A DNA stretch of 64,000 nt from an archaeon. Lineage in GTDB: Archaea > Aenigmatarchaeota > Aenigmatarchaeia > QMZP01 > JAFGSV01. A program made the position numbers and the translations under genes. Shown one piece after another: positions 48,586 to 56,788 of this stretch. Location of the stretch: NCBI GenBank assembly GCA_028279705.1, contig JANQNF010000024.1:236257-300256 (forward strand), given 5' to 3'. Within the stretch, counting starts at the first letter, position 1. Each line of letters opens with the position of its first letter. The notes under the pieces are model-generated. The model ran no database searches. It saw only the letters and a program-made list of their open reading frames with translations, and had not been told where the DNA came from.

Positions 48586-49842
48586 TTACCTGTACTTCTT
48601 CTTCCTCGCGTAAGAACTCAGCCCGTCTTCCTCGATTTCATCCACGCCGTACCTGCTCTTGCTGTCACCGTACCTGTCGGGTTCATGATCTTCTTTCTGA
48701 ACTTCGGGTTTCACGGATGCTTGTTCCATTATGTCGAATTTCTTGGAATCCTCTCTAGATGTCGCGCTTTCAACGATCTTCACGTTCCCTTGCGACATGG
48801 AACTTGTAAGGAACTTCCAAATAACTTTTCCTTCTGGTGAGAGGCAGTAGAGGTTGCAGTCCAGTGAACCGAATATCACCGCCCCGCCAGCTTCGACAAC
48901 GGACGATATTATGGCACCACGGGTCCTGAACTTCCAGTTGAGCTTTCCGGTTTTCATGTCGACTGAATAGAAGTTCTCATCACACGAGCCGAAGTAAACT
49001 GACCCGTCCTTTACAAGCGGCGTGCAATGTACCATTCCCTGCGTGCGAAACTTCCAGATAAGCTCGCCGTTCTCACTGACCGCATAAAGGTTCTTGTCCC
49101 TGGAACCGAAGTAAAGAACACCATCTGAAATGGTTATCCATTTCCATGTCTTGGCACCATGCATCTTAAACTTCCAGATAAGTTTTCCCGTTTCCCTGTC
49201 CACTTTGTAGACGTTGTGATCAAATGAGCCGAAATAGATGTATTTACCTGACACCGTCCCGGAATATGCAAGTCCCTTCGTATTGAATTTCCATGCAAGG
49301 CTTCCGTCGTGGTTTACCGCATAGAAGATGAAATCCCATGAACCTATGTAGACCCTTTTTTCATCGACTGTCGCGTCCAGGTCTATGCAGTCGTTAGTCT
49401 TGAACTTCCACACGAGTTTTCCAGACATATCAACAGCATAGATGTGGTGGTCCATTGAACCGAAGTAAACCACGCCGTTGATGGCTGCCGGCCTCGAGCG
49501 CACGACACCGTCTGTCCGAAACTTCCAGATAAGCTTCCCATCCAGCGAAAGGCAGTAGAGGTGCTTGTCAGTCGAACCAACGAATATACGGTTTTCATAG
49601 ATTATGGGTGAATATATTATGTCTTCTGCGCGAAACTTCCATAGCTCCTGCCCGGTTCTAGTGTCAACAGCATAAATGTAATGGTCATTGCAGCCGAAAT
49701 AAACGATGTCGTTTCTGATGAATGGACAAGCTATTATACTTCCCCCTTCCCCCACCTCGAATATATCGTCTTCCTCATTCCCAGATTCCAATAATGCCAT
49801 ATTCCTGGCATCACCAAAAGATGCGTTTTCCACGCTTGTCAC
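48586..49842 (-). CDS. Eight-repeat PQQ-like beta-propeller, probably cytoplasmic
   Basis: A 418-residue protein without signal peptide. Eight blades each carry a WKF core: ELWKFRAEDI, LIWKFRTDGV, LVWKFKTNDC, LAWKFNTKGL, LIWKFKMHGA, LIWKFRTQGM, LNWKFRTRGA, VIWKFLTSSM. Between them lie VYFGSxDxxxYAVD strands. This is the PQQ-repeat (BamB/quinoprotein-like) eight-bladed propeller. The regular family is usually exported; here no export signal is seen, so a cytoplasmic scaffold role is possible. Located directly downstream of argS. Confidence 0.88.
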   Translation of the reverse strand: MTSVENASFGDARNMALLESGNEEDDIFEVGEGGSIIACPFIRNDIVYFGCNDHYIYAVDTRTGQELWKFRAEDIIYSPIIYENRIFVGSTDKHLYCLSLDGKLIWKFRTDGVVRSRPAAINGVVYFGSMDHHIYAVDMSGKLVWKFKTNDCIDLDATVDEKRVYIGSWDFIFYAVNHDGSLAWKFNTKGLAYSGTVSGKYIYFGSFDHNVYKVDRETGKLIWKFKMHGAKTWKWITISDGVLYFGSRDKNLYAVSENGELIWKFRTQGMVHCTPLVKDGSVYFGSCDENFYSVDMKTGKLNWKFRTRGAIISSVVEAGGAVIFGSLDCNLYCLSPEGKVIWKFLTSSMSQGNVKIVESATSREDSKKFDIMEQASVKPEVQKEDHEPDRYGDSKSRYGVDEIEEDGLSSYARKKKYR

Positions 49843-49851
49843 AAAAATCCC

Positions 49852-51525
49852 TCACATCTTCTCAGGAGCTTCTATTCCAAGCAGGTTCAGCGTGTTCCTA
49901 AGCGTTATCCTAACGGCGCCCACAAGTGCGAGCCTGGCTTTCATCTCCTTCTCAGAAGCCTTTAACACTGGAACCGCCTGGTAGAACTCGTTGAATGCGT
50001 CGCAGAGCTCGTACGTGTAAGTTGCAACGTAATGCGGCCTCATCTCGCGTCCGGCCTTCTCCACGAGCTCTGGGAACTCCGAGACCTTCTTTAGGAGTGC
50101 TATTTCTTTTTCCTCCCTGAGGACTGAAGCATCGTACTTCCAAGCCTTTTTCCCGGCTTTCCTCTGTATGGAGCAACACCTTGCGTGCGTGTACTGCAGG
50201 TAAGGCGCGTTGTTTCCTTCAAAGCTCAGAGCCCTTTCCCAGTCGAAGACGATGGTCTTTTCGGGCGACACCTTGACCATGTCGTACTTGAGCGCACCGA
50301 GCGCAACTATTCTTGCAGTCTCCGCAAGTTCGGACTTTGTGAGACCGGGATTCTTCTTTTTCGTGACACTGAGTGCCGTTTCCATCATCTTCTCTTTTAG
50401 GTCTTCGTACAGTATGACCCTGCCTTCCCTGGACTTCATCTTGCCTGACTCAAGGTTCACAAGGCCATAAGAAAGGTGGTACTCCTTTTTTGCCACAGGC
50501 GACTTCATTATCTCAAGGCTCTTGAAAAGCTGCCTGAAGTGGAGGTCCTGCTCTGAACCAACCACGTGGATTATACTCGCCGGATTGTACTCCTTGTCCT
50601 GCATCCGCGCCAGTATGAAGTCCTTTATCGAATAAAGCGGCGTTTCGTCCTGGGTGAGCAGCACGTAGATTCCCAGTTTGTCCTTCTCAAGGTCCATCAC
50701 TATCGCCCCGTCGCTCATCTTTGCGGTACCTTTCTTTTCCAGCTCTTTTGCAAGCAATATTGCCGGCCCCTCTACCTCACTCTCAAAGTAGAAACGGTCG
50801 AATTTCGCCCCAAAATCGGCGTATATTGTATCAAAATAGTCAAGGCTCCACTGCCTTGTCTTTTTCCACAGTTTGACAAGATCAGGCTTTCCTGCATAGA
50901 GGTCCTTGTTTATCTCCTTTATCTGCAGTTCCACCTCGTGGTTTGTGGCTTTCATGCTGGCTTTGGCATATATCTCTCCGAGCCACTTTCCCCTGTCTTT
51001 TGCAGGTTCTTTCTCCTTCAGGTTCAAAAGTCCCCACATGCACCTGGCAACGTGCGGACCTATGTCACCTTGGTAATTAACCCTTTTCACGTCACTGCCG
51101 GCAAATGACATGGTCCTTGAAAGCGCTTCCCCGAGCGTAAGATTCCTTGCGTGTCCTATGTGCACTGCCTTGTGTGTGTTCGGATGCGCAAACTCTATCA
51201 TGACCCTTTCCTTCTTAGCGCCGGAGCCGTAGCGCTTGCCTTCTGCAAGAACCTTTCCAAGAACCTTTCCCCCGAGCTTTTCCCAGTCAGCATAGAAGTT
51301 GACGTAAGGCCCGATCGCCTTTATCTCTTTCACCGACCCTGCGGGTTTGAGCTTTCTCGCCAGTTCTGAAGCTATCGCGGGAGGCGCCTTCTTCATCTTG
51401 GCGGCAAGTGAAAAACAAGGGAAAGCGACATCGCCCATCTCAGGTTTAGGCGGACTTTCCAGGAGGGAGACGTCGAGCTTCTCCTGCCCCAGTGCCTTTT
51501 CCACGTCATTCCTTAGGAGCTGCAT
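49852..51525 (-). CDS. argS: Arginyl-tRNA synthetase
   Basis: A 557-residue class Ia synthetase. The HIGH motif is HIGHARN (about 118-124) in MIEFAHPNTHKAVHIGHARN, followed by NYQGDIGPHVARCMWG. The DALR anticodon-binding region occupies the C-terminal quarter, which begins FDWERALSFEGNNAPYLQYT. The N-terminal Add-1 domain (about 1-95) is typical of ArgRS. It precedes the propeller gene by 10 nt. Confidence 0.96.
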   Translation of the reverse strand: MQLLRNDVEKALGQEKLDVSLLESPPKPEMGDVAFPCFSLAAKMKKAPPAIASELARKLKPAGSVKEIKAIGPYVNFYADWEKLGGKVLGKVLAEGKRYGSGAKKERVMIEFAHPNTHKAVHIGHARNLTLGEALSRTMSFAGSDVKRVNYQGDIGPHVARCMWGLLNLKEKEPAKDRGKWLGEIYAKASMKATNHEVELQIKEINKDLYAGKPDLVKLWKKTRQWSLDYFDTIYADFGAKFDRFYFESEVEGPAILLAKELEKKGTAKMSDGAIVMDLEKDKLGIYVLLTQDETPLYSIKDFILARMQDKEYNPASIIHVVGSEQDLHFRQLFKSLEIMKSPVAKKEYHLSYGLVNLESGKMKSREGRVILYEDLKEKMMETALSVTKKKNPGLTKSELAETARIVALGALKYDMVKVSPEKTIVFDWERALSFEGNNAPYLQYTHARCCSIQRKAGKKAWKYDASVLREEKEIALLKKVSEFPELVEKAGREMRPHYVATYTYELCDAFNEFYQAVPVLKASEKEMKARLALVGAVRITLRNTLNLLGIEAPEKM

Positions 51526-51663
51526 GGTATCACTATAAGTTTATTCCGGTCCGGAATTTAAATGTTGAGAAATGCACGATTCGTCCAGTGCACGGTTCTT
51601 GGTCATAGGTTTATAAAACTTTTTGTCATCATTATGCAGCAAAAGAATTCAGGAGAAATCGAT

Positions 51664-52221
51664 ATGAAAATTCGCAATACATCAAAAATCATTGTTTATA
51701 GCGGAGTCGGCAACATTTGTGCACGTTACAATGAAGCAAAAGACACTATTGAATACACAAGCGAAGCGAAAGATCCGTTTTCTAATTACGTTGAAGTGAG
51801 AGCACCTTTTTTATCCCTTGGACCAACTTTTGCGAAAAAGACATTCTCAGGCAACAGTGATGAAGTCACAAAGGATGTATTGAAAGACCTTTGTTATTCA
51901 ATCGAAGATTATTCAAAAGACGCGGGTATCAACGAAAGTCTTATAGGGTACGGGAGCTGGGCGGTGAAGGCTGCAGGAGAATTCGTACTGCAAGGTGTAA
52001 GAAGCCGTGGCGGCATGGTAGTTTTTGCCATCTCCAATGACCCCATAAATAAACGCGGTTCAGGCGCACCCCTGGTAATGGAAGCCGCTCTTGACCAGTT
52101 CGGGAAGAAAAAGAAAGGGGTATTGATTGCCGCGCCTGTAGGAGATATCGTCTACCCCTTATCAGAAATCGACAGTCTTACCATGAAATATCCAGAGCTA
52201 TTTGACCCGAATGCTTGTTAG
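51664..52221 (+). CDS. Hypothetical protein, no recognised family
   Basis: 185 residues from ATG 51664, chosen because AGGAGAA sits about 6 nt upstream; in-frame ATGs at 51634 and 51562 are less likely. TTTATAAAAC at 51610-51619 could be its TATA element with a short leader. The protein is soluble, with a central GYGSWAVKAAGEFVLQGVRS and a Gly/Lys-rich NDPINKRGSGAPLVMEAALD. No domain is recognised. Confidence 0.6.
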   Translation: MKIRNTSKIIVYSGVGNICARYNEAKDTIEYTSEAKDPFSNYVEVRAPFLSLGPTFAKKTFSGNSDEVTKDVLKDLCYSIEDYSKDAGINESLIGYGSWAVKAAGEFVLQGVRSRGGMVVFAISNDPINKRGSGAPLVMEAALDQFGKKKKGVLIAAPVGDIVYPLSEIDSLTMKYPELFDPNAC

Positions 52222-52375
52222 GATCAAATCATTTCTTTACCACATTTAGCTGCGATAAAGCATCTACATACGAATCGTCGAGCTCATCCTGGTCGATGTT
52301 CGGCATTTTTTGCATCCTTTCTGACCATGTACATAGCGCACCAACTGCCACTTAATGGTTTTTCATAGCTAAAAG

Positions 52376-52837
52376 TCAGATTCTCTTACTGAAAGATTGT
52401 GAATTGCGTATCTCCCAGAAATCCTGGACAACATCGAAAATTTCAGAGTCATTCACGAGACCTTCTGGAATTTCGCTTAAATAATCTACAACACTTTTAT
52501 CCAACTTGACCATTTTTTCGGTGTTTTGATGTTCATTTAGTGCCGTTCTCGCATAGTCTTTCAGATCCGAAAGCACTTTTTCTTTTTCGGTTTGGTGAAG
52601 ACCATCTGCATTTACATCATTAGAATTGTTGGTGCTTGTTATTTCATTGAATTTTTTACAGATAGCAGAATACATTTCTCCCGATTGTTCAAAACATTCT
52701 CCTGAAACCTTACCATGACCGTGCCGTCTTTCTACTGCTTTGTATGCAACTTCTGCAAGATCGCGAAGCTTCCCAATCTCGTCTAGACTGTTTGCCTTCA
52801 GTGCACTTTCAAAGTAATTTTTCAGTAATTCGAACAT
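52376..52837 (-). CDS. Helical hypothetical protein
   Basis: 153 residues from ATG 52837 (MFELLKNYFESALKAN); an in-frame ATG at 52894 is less likely. It is all-helical in appearance (DEIGKLRDLAEVAYKAVERR and SDLKDYARTALNEHQNTEKM). No membrane segment, no family recognised. It lies with a second small gene in an AT-rich block between the tRNA-Val and argS. Confidence 0.5.
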   Translation of the reverse strand: MFELLKNYFESALKANSLDEIGKLRDLAEVAYKAVERRHGHGKVSGECFEQSGEMYSAICKKFNEITSTNNSNDVNADGLHQTEKEKVLSDLKDYARTALNEHQNTEKMVKLDKSVVDYLSEIPEGLVNDSEIFDVVQDFWEIRNSQSFSKRI

Positions 52838-52909
52838 AGTAGATACTGACGAGACGAAACTATATGACCACAAGTAACAAGGCCAAGGAATCAATTAACC
52901 GTGGACTTT

Positions 52910-53159
52910 TCACTTCTGACCATTCTTCATCATTAAATATATTTTTGTTGGATCAGCCGCTGGCTCAATTAACTGTCCCTGACTGTCTGTCAGGCAATCT
53001 CCTATTTCGTCATCTGGAAGTTTGGTAGCGGTAACTAGATTACTCCGGTCGCTGTAAGCCTTTGTACCAACAGGATTTACATTTCCAATAAAGTCAAATC
53101 CGCATGTGCCTAGCGATTTATTCACTCTTTGACTCAGATATACTACTAGAATAACTCAT
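52910..53159 (-). pseudogene. Small reading frame possibly broken by a frameshift
   Basis: A strong Shine-Dalgarno TTAAGGAGGCG directly precedes ATG 53159, but that frame (MSYSSSISESKSE) stops after 13 codons. A second frame overlaps it and continues for 71 residues from GTG 53125 (MNKSLGTCGFDFIGNVNPVG) without its own ribosome site. The simplest reading is one gene of about 80-90 codons disrupted by a single-base shift near 53120-53125; programmed frameshifting or a sequencing error are alternatives. No function is seen. Confidence 0.4.
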
Positions 53160-53393
53160 CGCCTCCTTAATGTCTTATTATTGAAATTAAGGTGCCGATA
53201 GAAATATAAATCTTACTAAAAAAATTCGTTTTTAGTGATACTTTATTGCACCATAAAGGACTTTTTAAGATGAAAATTCGGTAATAGTTTTTTACACCGG
53301 ATTAGACTTTTATTCGATTCTATTGCAGAAACTTCGGCTAAATTTAAACATGTTGGTAAAGAATGCTAGAATCACCGGCTAATTGAAATGGAA

Positions 53394-53466
53394 TGGGCCC
53401 GGCCGGATTTGAACCGGCGATCCCCGCCACGTCAAGGCGGTGTCATAGCCACTAGACCACGGGCCC
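53394..53466 (-). tRNA. tRNA-Val(GAC), intronless
   Basis: A 73-nt class I tRNA on the minus strand. Acceptor GGGCCCG/CGGGCCC with A73 at 53394, D-arm GTC/GAC, anticodon stem CCGCC/GGCGG with loop TTGACGT giving anticodon GAC, variable region GGATC and T-arm GCCGG/CCGGC with TTCAAAT. No intron, no encoded CCA. Confidence 0.96.
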
Positions 53467-53520
53467 TCGTAGGTATTAATTGTTTGGCGTGTTTTTATTT
53501 CTACGCCTCATAATCTTCGT

Positions 53521-53721
53521 ATGAAAGGTATAGTAATACCTGTGGATCTGGACAATGCAATTGATGTGTACTTTAGTGAAATTCTAAATTGCGGTAACAC
53601 CTTTGCAGAAGACGCCTACTTTAGAGCGTTGTATGATACGTTCGATAAAGATGCTGTCGATAGTGCACTCAGGGAATACGGCGGAAAACGTGAAAGGCGT
53701 GGCATTGAACCGCTATCCTAA
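53521..53721 (+). CDS. Small hypothetical protein
   Basis: A 66-residue helical protein (VDLDNAIDVYFSEILNC, YFRALYDTFDKDAVDSALRE). No domain recognised. It overlaps the convergent pyrC stop by 4 nt and lies 54 nt beyond the tRNA-Val 5' end. Confidence 0.5.
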   Translation: MKGIVIPVDLDNAIDVYFSEILNCGNTFAEDAYFRALYDTFDKDAVDSALREYGGKRERRGIEPLS

Positions 53722-55007
53722 TCTTCCTTTGATAAATAATGTACTTTTCCTTTGATTATTGTCGCCCTGCAGCGCCCGGGGAAGTTCATGCCTTCGTATG
53801 GGCTCCAGCCGCTCTTGGTGCCGAGGTCAGTGATCTTCACGGTTTCAGTTTTCATATCGATTAACGTGAGCGTTGCTTCCTTTCCTGCCTTTATCTCCCT
53901 TTGCGGCAGCTTGAACGTCTTCGAAGCGTTTCCTGAGGTCATCTTCAGGAGGTCGTCGAAAGGTACCTTGAAGTGTGCACTCAGTGTGGATATGAAATTT
54001 GCGTAGCTGTCAAGACCCGGCATGCCTGAACAGAAGGGTGCGTACAGCTTGTCGTTGATCCTGTGCGGTGCGTGGTCTGTTTCTATCCAGTCTATCTTGC
54101 CGCGGAACAGTTCCTTTACGAGTCCCTGCACAGAATCGTCCCTTCTTAGCGGCGGGTTCACCTTGTAGAACAGCCCTCTGGACTTCTTCTTCATGGACTC
54201 GTATGTAAGCAGCAGATGATGGGGAGTCACGCCGCATGTAACTTTCAGCGTCTTCATGTCCCTTGCCAACCTTACCGTTTCTGGCAGGCTCGCATGGCAT
54301 ATGTGAAGAGTTCCCTTGAATCCGGACACTGACGCGAAATTGACCTGGTCCCTTGCCGATTCTATCTCAGCCCCCGGCGGCCTTATGTCGCACCACGTCT
54401 CCGGGCTGTTGACGCTCCACACCTCTTCACGGAACTCTGATTCCTTCTCGCAGTGGACAGCAAGCACCCCCCTGTAGCTGAGCTCTGACAATGCTTTGTA
54501 TACCATCCTCTGGTCCTTTCTTTCCGGGACTGCGAGCTCGCCTGTCGATTCCCCTGCGTATAGTTTCAGGCCGACTACCTCATCGTACTTCTTCACGGCC
54601 TCGACGGCTTCCCTTATCTGTGACTTGTTTGCGGTCACCCCGCAATAGAGACCGTACTCGACCGGGGTCTCGCTGCTTTTCATGGTTTCTATCCTCTTCT
54701 CCACGTCAGTATGGGTAAGAATCGGCGGGCTCGTGTTCGGCATGTCGTGTACCCGCGTCACCCCGCCGTGGAGCGCAGCGTGCCCAGCAGTACTTATCGT
54801 CTCCTTCTCCTTCTGGTTCCAGTCCCTACAGTGGACGTGTGGGTCTATGAAACCCGGCATTATCACGTCAGCCGTTATGTCAGGCTTCCTGTTGGACAGG
54901 TTCGTCATCCTGCGTATCTTGCCCTCATGTATCTCGATGAACAGGTTCGTGTGTATCTTCCCAGGACCGCACACCACGGTCTTTCCATAAAGCAGTAATG
55001 AGCTCAT
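53718..55007 (-). CDS. pyrC: Dihydroorotase
   Basis: A 429-residue class I enzyme of de novo pyrimidine synthesis that cyclises carbamoyl-aspartate to dihydroorotate. Metal ligands lie in FIDPHVHCRDW (about 52-62, HxH), with further His residues in LAVHCEKES and LHICHASL, and TDHAPH near 320. The C-terminal segment MNFPGRCRATIIKGKVHY is typical. The start overlaps the pyrK stop (ATGA). Confidence 0.95.
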   Translation of the reverse strand: MSSLLLYGKTVVCGPGKIHTNLFIEIHEGKIRRMTNLSNRKPDITADVIMPGFIDPHVHCRDWNQKEKETISTAGHAALHGGVTRVHDMPNTSPPILTHTDVEKRIETMKSSETPVEYGLYCGVTANKSQIREAVEAVKKYDEVVGLKLYAGESTGELAVPERKDQRMVYKALSELSYRGVLAVHCEKESEFREEVWSVNSPETWCDIRPPGAEIESARDQVNFASVSGFKGTLHICHASLPETVRLARDMKTLKVTCGVTPHHLLLTYESMKKKSRGLFYKVNPPLRRDDSVQGLVKELFRGKIDWIETDHAPHRINDKLYAPFCSGMPGLDSYANFISTLSAHFKVPFDDLLKMTSGNASKTFKLPQREIKAGKEATLTLIDMKTETVKITDLGTKSGWSPYEGMNFPGRCRATIIKGKVHYLSKED

Positions 55008-55795
55008 AGCTTCCCCTTCTTTCCGCTACCGTCCCTTTTGTACTTTCCGAATTCATCAACCTTCTTTAACTGCTCGAGCGTGAATACCGGACCGTCCTTG
55101 CACACTCTCCATCCTGTCGGGTCGAGCGTGCATGACCCGCACACTCCGAAACCGCACTTCATGTATCTTTCTAGCGAGAATTCGCCTGGTATTTCCTTTT
55201 TGTTGCAGATTTCAAAAACCTTGACCATCATCTTCTCCGGACCGCAGCAGTATACGTAATCTATGTTACCACTCTTTACTGAATCTACCAGACATTCTGT
55301 GCAGAACCCCTTGTGACCGAATGACCCGTCGTCCGTTGCGTACGTGGTCTTTACCTTGCTCTTCTCAAACCTCTTCTGGTAGAGCAGGAACTCCTTTCCG
55401 GCAGCTCCCGTTATCATATGAACGTTTTTCCCCTTCCTTGCCATCTCGTCTGCAAGTAACGCAAGCGGGGCCGTCCCATAGCCCCCACCTATGAGAACGA
55501 CGTTGTCACCTTTCATTGAAAACGGCTTTCCGTAGGGTCCCTGTATCCCGACGCGGTCGCCTGTACCGAGCTTGAACAACTCTTTCGTGAAGCCGCCCAC
55601 CCTTCTTATGGTGAGCGCGAACGATCCCCTTTCCTGGTAAGATATCCCAAAAGGCTTCTGTCCACTTCCCGGAAGCCAGAGCATCACGAACTGGCCAGGC
55701 TTTGCACCGACCCTTCCTGAAAACCAGAATGTCTTCGTGTCCTTTGCTTCGTCTACCGCCTTCTCTATCTTCATCATCACTGGTCTCTCATTCAT
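55004..55795 (-). CDS. pyrK: Dihydroorotate dehydrogenase electron-transfer subunit (PyrK-like)
   Basis: 263 residues from ATG 55795 (MNERPVMMKIEKAVDEAKD). It has the ferredoxin-NADP reductase fold with FAD-binding PGQFVMLWLPG and KPFGISYQ, NAD-binding VLIGGGYGTAPLALLADEMA, and a C-terminal cysteine cluster (CGFGVCGSC and CKDGPVF) for the 2Fe-2S centre. PyrK passes electrons from dihydroorotate to NAD+ in type 1B enzymes. It overlaps pyrD (8 nt) and pyrC (4 nt). Confidence 0.93.
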   Translation of the reverse strand: MNERPVMMKIEKAVDEAKDTKTFWFSGRVGAKPGQFVMLWLPGSGQKPFGISYQERGSFALTIRRVGGFTKELFKLGTGDRVGIQGPYGKPFSMKGDNVVLIGGGYGTAPLALLADEMARKGKNVHMITGAAGKEFLLYQKRFEKSKVKTTYATDDGSFGHKGFCTECLVDSVKSGNIDYVYCCGPEKMMVKVFEICNKKEIPGEFSLERYMKCGFGVCGSCTLDPTGWRVCKDGPVFTLEQLKKVDEFGKYKRDGSGKKGKL

Positions 55796-56702
55796 GCGCA
55801 AGACCCACCATTTCATTCACGGACGGATAGCCTTCACTCTTCATAAATACGGACATCTCGTCTGCAATCTTTCTGAAAACGTCCATGTCCCTGTAGTGCA
55901 CTGCAGAACCTACACCGACTGCAGAAGCCCCGGCCATGATCATCTCTATCGCATCGATGCCGGTCGTTACCCCGCCAGTGCCGATTACTGGTATCCTCAC
56001 CGCTTTGTAGACATCGTATACGCAGCGCACAGATATTGCCTTTATTGCAGGGCCAGACAGACCGCCGAACTTGAAATCCAGGACAGGCTTTTTAGCCCTG
56101 GCGTCTATGAACATCCCGGGACCTACGGTGTTTCCCATGTTTATTGCGTCCGCACCTGCCTTTTCTGCAGCCTTTGCGACTTCACCGAGTGCCTGGATGC
56201 TCGGTGAAAGCTTCACTATCACCGGCAGCTTCGTGCTCTTCTTTACAGCAGCCGTTATTTCGTACGTGGCTTCAGGCGTTCCCTGCCCCGCCAGCATGCC
56301 GTATCCGGGCGTGTGTGGGCACGAAAGCGGCAGCTCCACTGCAGAAAAGTCTCCTGGAAGGAAGTTTCCGGCCATGTATGCGAACTCTTCTGCATCAGTT
56401 CCGAGTATGCTCGCTATTACGGGTACACCGACTTCACCGAGTCCCGTGAATTCCTTCCTGGACTCAGAAAGCCCCGGATTCGAGTAACCCACGGCATTGA
56501 TCATGACGTCCCCGTCAACTTGTATTATGGGCGTTTTGTGACCCTTTCTCGGCTCCCTGCTTACTGATTTTATGGTGACCGCACCGGCCCCGTTTTGGGC
56601 AACGTTTTTCAGCGATGACTTGGTGACTCCAAGTATACCTGATGCAAGAATGAGCGGATTTTTCAATTTCAGCCCGCAGAGATCCACTTTCAGTCCAGAC
56701 AT
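55788..56702 (-). CDS. pyrD: Dihydroorotate dehydrogenase, catalytic subunit (type 1B)
   Basis: 304 residues from ATG 56702 (MSGLKVDLCGLKLKNPLILASGILG). FMN-binding TIM barrel with TIKSVSREPRKGHKTP, GDVMINAVGYSNPG, ELPLSCPHTPGYGM (catalytic Cys in SCPH) and GTGGVTTGIDAIEMIMAGAS. It oxidises dihydroorotate to orotate. First gene of the pyrD-pyrK-pyrC operon. A minus-strand TATA near 56718-56728 is close to 25 nt before the start. Confidence 0.95.
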   Translation of the reverse strand: MSGLKVDLCGLKLKNPLILASGILGVTKSSLKNVAQNGAGAVTIKSVSREPRKGHKTPIIQVDGDVMINAVGYSNPGLSESRKEFTGLGEVGVPVIASILGTDAEEFAYMAGNFLPGDFSAVELPLSCPHTPGYGMLAGQGTPEATYEITAAVKKSTKLPVIVKLSPSIQALGEVAKAAEKAGADAINMGNTVGPGMFIDARAKKPVLDFKFGGLSGPAIKAISVRCVYDVYKAVRIPVIGTGGVTTGIDAIEMIMAGASAVGVGSAVHYRDMDVFRKIADEMSVFMKSEGYPSVNEMVGLAHE

Positions 56703-56754
56703 ATTATTTTCTTGTTTCAATAATATAAAATGTAAAGCCACGATTCCAGACAAA

Positions 56755-56764
56755 TTTTTTAAAC
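56755..56764 (+). promoter_or_regulatory. TATA element of mcm
   Basis: TTTTTTAAAC is centred about 29 nt before the ATG at 56789. It lies in the 86-bp region divergent from pyrD. Confidence 0.45.
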
Positions 56765-56788
56765 TTCATAATCATAATTCTATTCCCT

